Position numbers and translations under genes: made by a program. The notes beneath the pieces are model-generated. The model saw only the letters and a list, made by a program, of their open reading frames with translations, was not told the DNA's origin and did not search any database. From the NCBI GenBank assembly GCA_002423185.1, contig DIUX01000001.1, forward strand, positions 516,050-580,049: 64,000 nt of DNA. Reading direction: 5' to 3'. Positions 19,032 to 28,152 of this stretch are shown piece after piece. How positions within the stretch are numbered: the stretch's first letter is position 1; each line of letters starts with the position of its first letter. The DNA comes from Micavibrio sp. UBA6147. GTDB lineage: Bacteria > Pseudomonadota > Alphaproteobacteria > Micavibrionales > UBA1664.

Positions 19032-19505
19032 ATGCGCAGCAAACCATTTTTTGACAGAACACAGCAAGGCAGCGGCTTGATCTCCGTCACCAGTCCAAAA
19101 GGCAACCGTAATGTTATTTTGGCGCATCTGATCCGAAATCTCTCAGAGCGGGAAAGAGACAAGGCCCAGCCCAAGACGGATATTGTCTTGCTCCATAATG
19201 ATGAAATGCCCGATTTTTACACGGTGAATGTGCCCATCGCGGTTGTTGAAAAACTGTGGAAAATGGCTCTTGCAGGCGCCGATGTCGATTTGACCAAATA
19301 TTCAGGCGAGGGGGCGGCTTATCTCGCCTCATGGCCGCCGGTGAAGGGCTCTCTGCCGGTGCCTTTGGAAACGCAACAAGCGATGCCGCCTGTTGAGGCC
19401 AGTGTTGACGTCGGCGTTGAGGGCGGCGTTGAGTCTGGCGCGGGTGTCATCGTCAAATCACCCTCCGGCAAAACAAAATACGTTCCCCGTATCGCACCTT
19501 TTTAG
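19032..19505 (+). CDS. Hypothetical protein
   Basis: A 157-residue soluble protein that I do not recognise. The N-terminal half is mixed alpha/beta (VTSPKGNRNVILAHLIRNL; DIVLLHNDEMPDFYTVNVP). A Val/Gly/Glu-rich linker follows (about 125-140), and the end is basic (SGKTKYVPRIAPF). No signal peptide is visible. AAGG lies 7 nt before the ATG. It is convergent with the LytM-like gene, whose stop is 19 bp away. Confidence 0.6.
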   Translation: MRSKPFFDRTQQGSGLISVTSPKGNRNVILAHLIRNLSERERDKAQPKTDIVLLHNDEMPDFYTVNVPIAVVEKLWKMALAGADVDLTKYSGEGAAYLASWPPVKGSLPVPLETQQAMPPVEASVDVGVEGGVESGAGVIVKSPSGKTKYVPRIAPF

Positions 19506-19523
19506 CGGCTGGCTTAGGGTGTT

Positions 19524-20606
19524 TTATTCCGGCTTCTCGGCTTCATAGATATTGAGCGTATTGGTGCGGAAAACTTCATAGGTTTCGGCGTGTTCTTGGC
19601 GCACCAATTGCACCGTGCCTGTATGCAGGCCAAGATCCCACCCCAGATTACGCGGGCGCACCGCACGCAAATAGACCAAATACCGATCCGCATCAAAATC
19701 AAGCTCCTCGTCAATCGAGCGCAAGACAAACCCTTTGGGGTCGAGAATTTGCATCACGATGCGGTCGCCCTTGCGCAGATTCATCAAAACCGCCCATAGG
19801 CTGATATCCGGCGTAAAGGACGGAAGGACGTTGTAATTGGGAAGGTTGCCTCCCTCGGCGACATTCTTTTTCGGCTCCCCCACATAAAACCCCGACTGCA
19901 TGACGGCAAAGGGGGTATAGGTCATCGGCTGTTCCCATAGCGGCGTAAAAATTCCGCCGCATTTTTCAAGGCTGGTCTTGCCGCTGAATGGGTCAAAAAG
20001 ATAGCCATTGCGCGACAAGGAAAAATCAAGCCGCGGCCAGTCCGTCATGCCGGATGACCCGATTTGTGCAATCGGCTGGCCTTTCACCACCGCATCACCG
20101 GATTTGACGCGGATAGACCCTTTGCGCAAATGGCAGTAACGGCTGTACCACCCGTCTTCATGTTCAATCAAAACCGCATTGCCGCAAGGGTTATCGCTGT
20201 ATTCATTCATGCGTTTCGGGTCGATCACAAGGTCGGGCAAGCCTTCGTAGATGGAGGCGATTACACCGTCCTGCGCGGCGATGACGGGAACACCAAGTGT
20301 CATGCTCCGCCAATCTTTCAACGAAACATGAACGCCGTTTTGGTTGTCTTTTGCAATCGTTCCGCAGGTGAAATCGGCCGTGCGCCCATTGCGGCGATTA
20401 AGGTCAAAATAGGACGATACCCAGCAATTTTCATGCAAAACACAGGCGGCGGGAAAACTGAATTTCATGTCCTGCGCGGCGCTGGGCTTGGCGAGGCCTG
20501 AAACGCAGATGATGAGGGTAATGAGAACGATAGCCCTCATCAAAACGCGCTTCAGCGTTGATGCCGAAACCGAAGAAATTTGCGTATGGGCAAAGAACGT
20601 ATTCAT
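19524..20606 (-). CDS. Periplasmic LytM/M23-fold protein, probably catalytically degenerate
   Basis: A 360-residue protein with an N-terminal signal or anchor (about 20-45, ending near PSAAQD). The M23 fold lies at about 90-220: GVHVSLKDW..GVPVIAAQDGVI, then SRYCHLRKGSIRVKSGDAV and PRLDFSLSRNG. In active M23 enzymes the last region reads HxH; here it is RLD. The first HxxxD is also irregular (H-x4-D). Loss of zinc ligands is seen in amidase activators such as EnvC and NlpD, so a regulatory role is possible. The C-terminal ~130 residues form a separate domain. It overlaps the patatin gene by 4 bp. Confidence 0.8.
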   Translation of the reverse strand: MNTFFAHTQISSVSASTLKRVLMRAIVLITLIICVSGLAKPSAAQDMKFSFPAACVLHENCWVSSYFDLNRRNGRTADFTCGTIAKDNQNGVHVSLKDWRSMTLGVPVIAAQDGVIASIYEGLPDLVIDPKRMNEYSDNPCGNAVLIEHEDGWYSRYCHLRKGSIRVKSGDAVVKGQPIAQIGSSGMTDWPRLDFSLSRNGYLFDPFSGKTSLEKCGGIFTPLWEQPMTYTPFAVMQSGFYVGEPKKNVAEGGNLPNYNVLPSFTPDISLWAVLMNLRKGDRIVMQILDPKGFVLRSIDEELDFDADRYLVYLRAVRPRNLGWDLGLHTGTVQLVRQEHAETYEVFRTNTLNIYEAEKPE

Positions 20607-21583
20607 CGCGGTGGCGCTCCGAAAAACACGCGGTATGCGTCTTGTATATCCGGCATAGCTTTCTCCGCTGCCTCACGGCCAAGGGCAACCAGTTCGGTCG
20701 CCTTTTCAAATTCCATCAGGCCGATATGCCCGATGGAGGGCTTGATGTGAATGTCCGGCGGGTCGCCCGCAAGGCGGGATCGGGTGAGGCGGTCTTGCAA
20801 AATGCCAAGGGCGGACACCATCACGCCGAACAAGCTGGGCGTGTTTTCTTGGCGGCGGAACAGGCGTTGGCCAAGGGTGCTGTTGCGGATTTTGTTGTGC
20901 TCCTGTTCGGGCAGGGCGTTTTTATCCAGCGCGTCAAACCCAGCAATCGTGGCATAGGATGTGCCGGGTTTGCGGGTTTTGCCCATGATGTCGGCGTTCA
21001 AATCCACCGCAATCGTCATCATCGCCCCCATTGCAAGGCACGGCGCAACGGGAACGGGGTTAACCAGCGCCCCATCAACCAAAAACCGCCCGTCAAGGTC
21101 GACCGGCGCAAACACACCGGGCAGGGCAAAGGACGCCCGAAGCGCGGGGATAAGCTCGCCTTTCCTGAGCCACACTTCGTGGCCTGTCACAAGGTCGGAC
21201 GCAATGGCGGTGAAACGGTGGGGCATGTCTTCGATATTCATTGTGCCGAAATGCTGGCGCATGACGTCTTCGAGCTTGTTACCGCCAATTAATCCGGCGC
21301 TCTTGACCTTAAAATCCAGATAGGAAAAAACACGCATCCGGTTGAGCGACATCGCCCATTCCTTGAATTCATCAAGTTTTCCGAGGCTGAAAGCCGCCCC
21401 CGCCAATGCCCCGATGGATGTGCCGCAAATAATCGATGGCTTAATGCCGTTTTCGGCCAGAACCTCAAGCACCCCGATATGCGCAAACCCGCGCGCAATG
21501 CCGCCGCCAAGCGCAAGGGCAACAGCGGCCTGTGGCGGGTTGTCGCGGTCTGTGACGGCGGGGTCGATATCGGGCGTGGTCAT
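20603..21583 (-). CDS. Patatin-like phospholipase/esterase (RssA-type)
   Basis: A 326-residue protein. The patatin domain (about 20-200) has the oxyanion loop GGGIARG, the nucleophile GTSIG and the Asp of the DGA motif (FLVDGALVNPVP), so the Ser-Asp dyad is complete. No signal peptide is seen, so it is cytoplasmic or peripheral to the membrane. It is translationally coupled (4-bp overlap) to the LytM-like gene, which suggests a joint role in the envelope. Confidence 0.88.
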   Translation of the reverse strand: MTTPDIDPAVTDRDNPPQAAVALALGGGIARGFAHIGVLEVLAENGIKPSIICGTSIGALAGAAFSLGKLDEFKEWAMSLNRMRVFSYLDFKVKSAGLIGGNKLEDVMRQHFGTMNIEDMPHRFTAIASDLVTGHEVWLRKGELIPALRASFALPGVFAPVDLDGRFLVDGALVNPVPVAPCLAMGAMMTIAVDLNADIMGKTRKPGTSYATIAGFDALDKNALPEQEHNKIRNSTLGQRLFRRQENTPSLFGVMVSALGILQDRLTRSRLAGDPPDIHIKPSIGHIGLMEFEKATELVALGREAAEKAMPDIQDAYRVFFGAPPR

Positions 21584-21721
21584 AAGAAATACTGCCTTGC
21601 TGGTTGCCGGAGGCCGCGATGGATCAGGACGGCCTGTTTGGATTGCGTTTTTAAGAAAACCCCATATGATAGGGATCCGTAATTATACAGTGTAACCGAA
21701 CTTCAAGGCGAAATTATAGTC

Positions 21722-23521
21722 GTGTCTGACGGAAATAAAAGTCATAACAGCAAAGATAAGCGCAAACATAACAGTTCAATGCCGCTTATTAAGCGTATTT
21801 TGCGCGATTATATGCGCCCATATACGCGGCGCATGTGTTGGTCGATTTTCTTTATGGTGATTGCTGCGGCAATGACGGCGATGTTCGCAAAATTGGTGCA
21901 ACCGGTCTTGGATGACGTGTTGATTAACGCCAAAAAAGACCTGATCGTGCCGATTGCGTTGTCTGTGTTCGCGTGTTTTTCGCTGCGCGGGGTTGCCACA
22001 TATATGCACACCGTGATGACCAACACGATAGGCCAGTCGATTGTGTCGGACATTCAAAAAGACCTCTTTGCGCATAGCCTCAAACTCGACCTCAAATTCT
22101 TTCAAGAAAACCCAAGCGGCGAGATGGTCGCGCGGATGATTTCCGATGTCAACGTCATGCGCGCCGCGGTGGCGGAGGCCGTGACGGGGTTGTTTAAAAA
22201 CTTCCTGACCCTTATTTTGTTGATTGTCGTGATGTTTTATCAAGATTGGGTACTGGCGCTCGCCGCCTTTACAATCTTCCCATTCGCGGCGGCGTTTGTG
22301 GCATGGCTGGGCAAGCGTTTGCGCAAAATTTCGGGGCGCACCCAAGAATCCATCGGCTCAATGGCGTCTTTCTTGTCGCAAGTGTTTCAAGGCATTCGCC
22401 AAGTCAAGGCCTATGGCCAAGAAACCGAAGAAAACCGCCGCGCCGCGCTCGCCATCGACCGCGTGCGCGATTTGAACATCAAAAACACAACGACCGGCAA
22501 TTTATCCACCCCCGTCAATGACGTGCTGGTCGGGCTCACCGTTCTTGGTTTGATTATCTATGGCGGCTATCAATCCGTTGCGGGGGCACTCACGCCGGGG
22601 AGTTTGATGTCCTTCATCGCGGCATTTTTAATGGCGTATGAACCGATGAAAAAGCTGGCGAAGCTGAATAACAACCTGCAAACGGGCTTGGGCGCGGCGG
22701 AGCGAGTCTTCGCCATTTTGGATATTCGCCCCGCCATTATCACCACCGAAGCAACGCGAAGTTTAGAGTCAAAAGCCCCCGTCATTGCCTTTGAAAATGT
22801 CTGTTTTGCCTATGACACTATGGGCGGAGATGACGCCGGTTTGCGGGTTTTGGATGATGTGTCCTTTACCGCGAAGAATGGCGAAGTGATCGCCCTTGTC
22901 GGCCCATCCGGCGCGGGCAAGTCTACTATTTTAAACCTTGTCTTGCGGTTTTTTGACCCCGTGAGCGGGCGCGTCACGATTGATGGTTCGGACATCCGCG
23001 ACTACACCCTTGAATCGCTGCGCGGGCATATGGCATTGGTGAGCCAAGAAGTCGTGATATTTGACGACACGGTACTCGCCAATATCGCCTATGGCGATCC
23101 ATCCGCAGGCGAAGACCGCGTGATCGAGGCCGCCAAGGCCGCCAACGCGCATGAGTTTATTATGGCGATGGAGGAGGGGTACCAAACCCGCGTCGGCGAA
23201 AACGGCCTGAAATTATCCGGCGGACAACGGCAACGCATCGCGATTGCCCGCGCCATATTGCGCAACGCGCCGATTTTGCTGCTCGATGAGGCAACCTCGG
23301 CCTTGGACAATGAATCCGAACGCCTGATCCAACAAAGCCTGCAAAAACTCGAACAAGGCCGCACAACGATTGTGATTGCGCACCGCCTGTCAACAATCCG
23401 CAGCGCCACACGCATTTTGGTGATGGATGCCGGACGAATTGCCGAATCCGGCACCCATGCCGAGTTAATCGCCTTGGGCGGTATCTACGCCTCGCTTTAT
23501 ACCGATTATGCGCACGGATGA
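21722..23521 (+). CDS. MsbA-type ABC exporter (fused TM and ATPase domains)
   Basis: A 599-residue half-transporter. The first ~20 residues are polar. Six membrane segments form the type-1 exporter domain (about 35-330). The ATPase domain has Walker A GPSGAGKST, signature LSGGQRQRIAIARA, Walker B ILLLDEATSALD and the switch His in IVIAHRLST. Lipid A or another lipid is the likely cargo by family. The predicted start is GTG at 21722; an internal ATG at 21779 is an alternative. No partner gene is adjacent. Confidence 0.9.
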   Translation: MSDGNKSHNSKDKRKHNSSMPLIKRILRDYMRPYTRRMCWSIFFMVIAAAMTAMFAKLVQPVLDDVLINAKKDLIVPIALSVFACFSLRGVATYMHTVMTNTIGQSIVSDIQKDLFAHSLKLDLKFFQENPSGEMVARMISDVNVMRAAVAEAVTGLFKNFLTLILLIVVMFYQDWVLALAAFTIFPFAAAFVAWLGKRLRKISGRTQESIGSMASFLSQVFQGIRQVKAYGQETEENRRAALAIDRVRDLNIKNTTTGNLSTPVNDVLVGLTVLGLIIYGGYQSVAGALTPGSLMSFIAAFLMAYEPMKKLAKLNNNLQTGLGAAERVFAILDIRPAIITTEATRSLESKAPVIAFENVCFAYDTMGGDDAGLRVLDDVSFTAKNGEVIALVGPSGAGKSTILNLVLRFFDPVSGRVTIDGSDIRDYTLESLRGHMALVSQEVVIFDDTVLANIAYGDPSAGEDRVIEAAKAANAHEFIMAMEEGYQTRVGENGLKLSGGQRQRIAIARAILRNAPILLLDEATSALDNESERLIQQSLQKLEQGRTTIVIAHRLSTIRSATRILVMDAGRIAESGTHAELIALGGIYASLYTDYAHG

Positions 23522-23573
23522 TGCCGCGAATAGGTATTACAGGTCATAAATTGTCGCAGCCCCTTGTAAATAT

Positions 23574-23601
23574 TTGACAGCCGTATAAATCGGCGTAGGC
23601 T
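23574..23601 (+). promoter_or_regulatory. Sigma-70-like promoter of the CBS gene
   Basis: TTGACA at 23574-23579, a 16-bp spacer, then TAGGCT at 23596-23601. The CBS gene starts 46 bp downstream with a good SD (AAAGGAAAG). Confidence 0.5.
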
Positions 23602-23647
23602 TTCCCGCGGTGAGTTCACAGATGTTTGTTCACAAAGGAAAGTCCAC

Positions 23648-24112
23648 ATGCACGGTCAGTTTTTGTCAAAAATTATGTTCACGGGTGTCGTAACGCTCAA
23701 GCCGGACGATACGGTGGAGCGCGGCTTGGAATTGCTCAAGAAAAATAACCTGCGGGTTTTGCCGGTGGTCGGACAAGACGGCGTGTTCATTGGTATGTTT
23801 GGGATTCAGGAAATTTTTGAGCATGTCGTCCCGCTCGCGGGGATTTATGCAGAGAGCCTAGGTTTTGCGGTGGGCGCAGCGCCAGATATTGCCGCGCGGT
23901 TACGCGAGTTTTTCCCGCTCCGCGCCGAAGAATTCACCGAACGGAATGTTTTTCGCCTGAAGCCCGAAACCCACACATGGGAAGCCCTGCGCGCCCTCGT
24001 GAAATACGGCTCGCCTTTGGCGGTGGTTGAACAAGACACAGGCCGCTTTGTCGGGCTTATTTCCGAACAATCGGCGATGGAAGCACTCCTCAGCATCCAA
24101 AAACAATCATGA
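23648..24112 (+). CDS. Two-CBS-domain protein
   Basis: A 154-residue stand-alone CBS pair (Bateman module). The first CBS is at about 5-65 (TLKPDDTVERGLELLKKNNLRVLPVV) and the second at about 98-150 (FRLKPETHTWEALRALVKYG). Such modules bind adenine nucleotides and regulate neighbouring transporters or enzymes. The ion transporter gene begins 38 bp downstream, so this is probably its regulatory partner. Confidence 0.85.
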   Translation: MHGQFLSKIMFTGVVTLKPDDTVERGLELLKKNNLRVLPVVGQDGVFIGMFGIQEIFEHVVPLAGIYAESLGFAVGAAPDIAARLREFFPLRAEEFTERNVFRLKPETHTWEALRALVKYGSPLAVVEQDTGRFVGLISEQSAMEALLSIQKQS

Positions 24113-24150
24113 AAAATGCGATAATCAGCACAATAGTAGGACTTTAAAAA

Positions 24151-25521
24151 ATGGCCGCACACACATCTTTGGCAATGCCTGTTGAAGGCGCGGCGCATCA
24201 CGCCACCGTCTTGTTCGGTATGGATCCTTTATGGGTCGCGACAAGCGTTTTGATTTTGGCCTATGCCTTTATCGTGTCCGAGCGCCTCAACCGCGCCATT
24301 ATATCTATGCTTGGGGCGGGGTTGATGATTTTCCTCGGCGTCCTGAACCAAGAACAAGCGATCAATGGTATTGATTTCAATACATTATTCCTGCTGATCG
24401 GGATGATGGCGATTGTGTCGATCACGCGGCGTACCGGTGTTTTTCAATTCGTGGCGATTTATTGTGCCAGAGCCGTCAAAGGCAATCCGAGGGCTTTGCT
24501 TGCGGTGCTGGCGTGGATTACGGCGGTTTTTTCCGCTCTTTTGGACAATGTGACCACGGTTATGTTGATTGTTCCGGTGACTCTCTTGCTCACAGACCAA
24601 TTGAAGATAAGCGCCTATCCATTTCTTTTTTCACAGATTTTTGCATCTAATATCGGCGGAACCGCGACGTTGATCGGCGACCCGCCAAACATATTGATCG
24701 GCTCGGCGGTAGGGTTCAGCTTTATGGACTTTGTGTATAATGTCGGCCCTGCATCCTTAGTGATTATGGTCGCCCTGACGGTAATTTTTGACGTGGTCTG
24801 GGGGCGCAAAATGGTTGCCGATCCGGCCTTGAAGCAACGCTTGTCTGACTATCAACCCGCCGAGGCGCTTAGCGATGTGCCGCTTTTGTGGAAGTCGCTC
24901 TTCACAATCGGCCTTGTCTTGCTCGGTTTCATCGCCGGTCATGGGCATGGCTATGAACCCGGAACAATCGCCCTGACTGGGGCGGCGTTTTTGATGCTGC
25001 TTGAATGCTGGAAATTTCCGGTTGAGCAGCAATCCCACAAGGTTCACGATGTCTTCACAAAGGTGGAATGGGAAACAATCTTTTTCTTCCTTGGCCTTTT
25101 CATTCTTGTTTACGGTGTCGAAAGCGCAGGATTGCTCGAGATTCTCGCGCGTAAATTGATGGCACTGACGCAGGGCGATATTGAAATGACAGGCATAATC
25201 ATTTTGTGGTCATCCGCGATATTTTCCGCTATCGTTGACAACATTCCTTTTGTTGCAACCATGATTCCATTGATATCATCGACAGCAGGGGATTTCGGGG
25301 GCGCAGAAAATCTTGAACCCCTGTGGTGGTGTTTGTCGCTCGGCGCGTGTTTGGGCGGCAACGGCACACTGGTCGGGGCGAGTGCCAATGTCATGGTGTC
25401 GAGCTTCGCCGAACGGGCGGGTCAACGGATCGCCTTTTTGACCTTCATGAAAGGGGCATTTCCGTTGATGCTCGTGACTATTGCGATGGCTCATGTCTAC
25501 GTCCTCTGGGCATTCTTCTAA
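24151..25521 (+). CDS. ArsB/NhaD-family (ion transporter superfamily) permease
   Basis: A 456-residue inner-membrane protein with about 11-12 membrane segments. Two inverted halves carry the family re-entrant motifs: FSALLDNVTTVMLIVPV and GGTATLIGDPPNILIGSA in the first, FSAIVDNIPFVATMIPL and GGNGTLVGASANVMV in the second. This is the NhaD/P-protein/ArsB group; Na+/H+ antiport or anion export are the main options. It forms a likely operon with the CBS gene and the DUF192 gene that overlaps its 3' end. Confidence 0.88.
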   Translation: MAAHTSLAMPVEGAAHHATVLFGMDPLWVATSVLILAYAFIVSERLNRAIISMLGAGLMIFLGVLNQEQAINGIDFNTLFLLIGMMAIVSITRRTGVFQFVAIYCARAVKGNPRALLAVLAWITAVFSALLDNVTTVMLIVPVTLLLTDQLKISAYPFLFSQIFASNIGGTATLIGDPPNILIGSAVGFSFMDFVYNVGPASLVIMVALTVIFDVVWGRKMVADPALKQRLSDYQPAEALSDVPLLWKSLFTIGLVLLGFIAGHGHGYEPGTIALTGAAFLMLLECWKFPVEQQSHKVHDVFTKVEWETIFFFLGLFILVYGVESAGLLEILARKLMALTQGDIEMTGIIILWSSAIFSAIVDNIPFVATMIPLISSTAGDFGGAENLEPLWWCLSLGACLGGNGTLVGASANVMVSSFAERAGQRIAFLTFMKGAFPLMLVTIAMAHVYVLWAFF

Positions 25522-26065
25522 GCCTTCAAAAGGCAGCAAACGCAACCCCGACAGATTGACGGGGAGGGATATTTTAATCGTTTTTGCGGCGATGGTGTTT
25601 GTCGTTATGGGCATGATTGTTTTCCATGACGATATTAAAGACCTTCGCTTGCTGTCCCGTTTTTTCCCCGACCAACACCAAACCACAGGATCCATCCGTA
25701 TTGCCGTGTCGTCGGGGGCTGTACCGGCCTTTACCGTTGAGCTTGCCCGCACTCCCGAGGAAAAGGCCAAAGGCTTGATGTTCCGCGACACCCTTCCCAA
25801 AGGGCGCGGCATGTTGTTTACCGAAGAAACACCCCGCATCGTTAAAATGTGGATGCGCAACACCTACATCCCCTTGGACATGATCTTTTTCGATGGCAAG
25901 GGCAAGATTGTATACCTGCATGAAAACGCCCGCCCGTTTGACGAACGCTCCATCGGGCCGGACTTTGTGGTCATGGCTGTTCTTGAGCTTCCGGCGGGGA
26001 GTATCCGTGAATATGGTCTGGCGATTGGTGACCGCGCCCTGAATTTTAGCGATTTTTATAAATAA
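25493..26065 (+). CDS. DUF192 protein with N-terminal membrane anchor
   Basis: A 190-residue protein. One membrane segment (about residues 25-43, ILIVFAAMVFVVMGMIVF) leads to a periplasmic DUF192 domain (about 70-188) with ELARTPEEKAKGLMFRD, WMRNTYIPLDMIFFD and the closing YGLAIGDRA. I chose the ATG at 25493; the frame opens 12 nt earlier with TTG. It overlaps the 3' end of the transporter gene by 29 bp, so the two are probably cotranscribed. The molecular function of DUF192 is not established. Confidence 0.85.
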   Translation: MSTSSGHSSKPSKGSKRNPDRLTGRDILIVFAAMVFVVMGMIVFHDDIKDLRLLSRFFPDQHQTTGSIRIAVSSGAVPAFTVELARTPEEKAKGLMFRDTLPKGRGMLFTEETPRIVKMWMRNTYIPLDMIFFDGKGKIVYLHENARPFDERSIGPDFVVMAVLELPAGSIREYGLAIGDRALNFSDFYK

Positions 26066-26112
26066 GCCTCACCATTTGCCATCATTTACTATCACTCGCG
26101 ACAAGAATTATC

Positions 26113-26141
26113 TTGATCGAACGGGATTACTCTTGTATCTA
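26113..26141 (+). promoter_or_regulatory. Promoter of tRNA-Pro
   Basis: TTGATC at 26113-26118, a 17-bp spacer, then TATCTA at 26136-26141. The tRNA begins 17 bp further on. Confidence 0.5.
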
Positions 26142-26157
26142 ACTAGGACGTTTTAAA

Positions 26158-26234
26158 CGGGGTGTAGCTCAGTCTGGTAGAGCACTCGCTTTGGGAGCGA
26201 GGTGCCGGGGGTTCGAATCCTCTCACCCCGACCA
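26158..26234 (+). tRNA. tRNA-Pro (TGG)
   Basis: A 77-nt cloverleaf: acceptor CGGGGTG pairs with CACCCCG, the T arm contains GTTCGAATC, the anticodon loop TTTGGGA gives TGG, and CCA is encoded. Confidence 0.96.
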
Positions 26235-26286
26235 TTTTTTCATCATGATTTCGCCAAATTTTAAGTCCAAAATTTCAAATCTATGA

Positions 26287-27903
26287 ATGGAAGTGGTTAT
26301 TCCGTTTAAACGTCTTTATGAAGGACGCAGCCCGATTATGGTTTTCCCTTTGCCAGATTCCCAATTGCCTGATTCTGAATTACCGGCTTCCTTATCCCCT
26401 GATTCCCCCGATCCGAAGGTGAGCAAGCCTCAATCCCGTTGCAGGTCATGCGGTGTTTTGCGCCGCATTTTGCTCGGGGTTGCGGGGCTTTTGTTCGTTT
26501 GCGGTGTTGCTGGCGCCATCACTTATTATTTTTTGCCGTGGAAACCGGCTTTGAATGCGCTGCTCTCCGGACAGATAAAAACGGCGCTCGTGCGCCTTGT
26601 CGGGCATGGGGATGTGCATGTGACCTTATCCGACATCACCCCCTTTGGGGCGAGTATTCGCGATGTGCGTGTCGGCGGACAATCATCAGATATGGACATG
26701 TCCGCAACAACGCTTGAGTCCGTAGAGCTGGATTACAATATACGCACGCTGTGGAATGACCGCCGAATTCACGGCGCAACGATCAGTGGCCTGTCGCTTG
26801 GTCTTGATGTGCGCGACGGACGCTTGCGCGTGAGCGGCCTGCAAGAACGGCCTCTTGAGGCGCAAATAGAAACAGATGCAAAGGCGACGTCTGAGTCGGA
26901 GATGGAGCCGTTTTTTTCTGCGGCTTATTTCGAGGCTCTGCCGCTGGATAAAATCTCGGTCGAAAACAGCCGTATAAGGGCCTCCTATACCGATTGGAGC
27001 GTAACGTCAGGGTGGGAGGGCGCCGCGTATATGCAGGCCGCCGTACCGACATTGTCGCTCAAATTTCCGTCCATTGAAGGGCAGGGGGGAACGGCGGGCA
27101 ACAAGGTGAGTTTCACAGCAAACCATGTGATCCTTGATGCCAATCTCGATGAGGCCAATAAGAAGTGGACGGGGCATTGGACACTGGACAAAGCGGCGAT
27201 CGTCAAAGCAGGCAAGGCCTTGCCAATTATGGATGCCAGCGGAAATTTCGAATTATTTACAGACCATGCCGTGGTGTCGGGAACGGCAAAGGACGCGGCG
27301 GGGCTGTATACGGCTTCTTTCCGACTGGATATTCCGATATCGAACGGCAAATCCCTCAAGGCAACCTTGAGCAAGGCGGAGGCGCAGTGGATGGGCGGAG
27401 CGCTGTCCTTGGCGCAGCCCTTGACGGTTGATCTTCCCATAAAAAAGGCAATCACGGCGCATGTGCGGATGAGCAAGGTTTCGATTGACCAATTAATGCA
27501 ATCCGTCACAGGCAGCCGCGTTACCGCCACGGGCGACGTGTCCGGCACTGTGCCGGTGATCATCGCCAAAGACGGCACATTCGACCTTGGCGCAGGCAAA
27601 CTTGAGGCCGCAAGCGCCGGACAAATGGCGATGCCGCCGGAGGCATTGCCGGGCGATAATCCGCAGGTTGGCTTGTTGCGCGATGTCATGAAGAATTTTC
27701 ATTATTCCGGCTTGTCGATTGAGGTCGTCAAAGGGGAAGACGGCAAAACAGCGCTGTTGCTCGGCGTTGAAGGAAGCAATCCGGATGTCTATAACGGACG
27801 AGCCGTAAAATTAAACGTAAATTTAACAGGCGACGTGCTATCTTTGTTCCAGCAAAATATGCTATTCCTTACGGATCCGAAAAAGATTCTGGAGCATAAA
27901 TAA
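26287..27903 (+). CDS. ydbH: YdbH-like AsmA-type intermembrane bridge protein
   Basis: A 538-residue protein with one inner-membrane anchor (about 58-82, VLRRILLGVAGLLFVCGVAG) and a long periplasmic beta-rich region. The C-terminal part (about 460-525, NFHYSGLSIEVVKGEDGK and VEGSNPDVYNGRAV) matches the YdbH C-terminal domain. In E. coli YdbH forms a periplasm-spanning lipid bridge with the outer-membrane lipoprotein YnbE, modulated by YdbL. All three genes are here in that order. This YdbH is much shorter than the E. coli protein (about 880 residues). The cytoplasmic N-terminus is rich in PDS repeats. ATG at 26338 is an alternative start. Confidence 0.82.
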   Translation: MEVVIPFKRLYEGRSPIMVFPLPDSQLPDSELPASLSPDSPDPKVSKPQSRCRSCGVLRRILLGVAGLLFVCGVAGAITYYFLPWKPALNALLSGQIKTALVRLVGHGDVHVTLSDITPFGASIRDVRVGGQSSDMDMSATTLESVELDYNIRTLWNDRRIHGATISGLSLGLDVRDGRLRVSGLQERPLEAQIETDAKATSESEMEPFFSAAYFEALPLDKISVENSRIRASYTDWSVTSGWEGAAYMQAAVPTLSLKFPSIEGQGGTAGNKVSFTANHVILDANLDEANKKWTGHWTLDKAAIVKAGKALPIMDASGNFELFTDHAVVSGTAKDAAGLYTASFRLDIPISNGKSLKATLSKAEAQWMGGALSLAQPLTVDLPIKKAITAHVRMSKVSIDQLMQSVTGSRVTATGDVSGTVPVIIAKDGTFDLGAGKLEAASAGQMAMPPEALPGDNPQVGLLRDVMKNFHYSGLSIEVVKGEDGKTALLLGVEGSNPDVYNGRAVKLNVNLTGDVLSLFQQNMLFLTDPKKILEHK

Positions 27904-27954
27904 TGCTTCGCATCGCATCATTTTGGACAGGCACGACCAACAGGAAAGAAAAAC

Positions 27955-28140
27955 ATGTATAAAACGCTTATGCTTGCGGTTTTTATGGTTTCGGCCGCGG
28001 CGTGTACGCCGACGGTAAAGCTCGAAGCGCCCGAAAAGCCGATTGAAATCAATTTGAACGTCAAGATTGAACAACATATCAAAGTCGAAATTGACAAAGA
28101 TGTTCAAGACGCGATGAAACGTAATCAAGATATTTTCTAA
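27955..28140 (+). CDS. ynbE: YnbE-like outer-membrane lipoprotein
   Basis: A 61-residue lipoprotein. The lipobox SAAAC puts the lipidated Cys at about 17. The mature part contains the alternating stretch INLNVKIEQHIKVEIDKDV, a beta strand able to extend YdbH, and ends QDIF. A strong SD (AGGAAAG) precedes the ATG. It lies 51 bp after ydbH and 12 bp before ydbL. Confidence 0.85.
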   Translation: MYKTLMLAVFMVSAAACTPTVKLEAPEKPIEINLNVKIEQHIKVEIDKDVQDAMKRNQDIF

Positions 28141-28152
28141 GAGGTCAAATAC

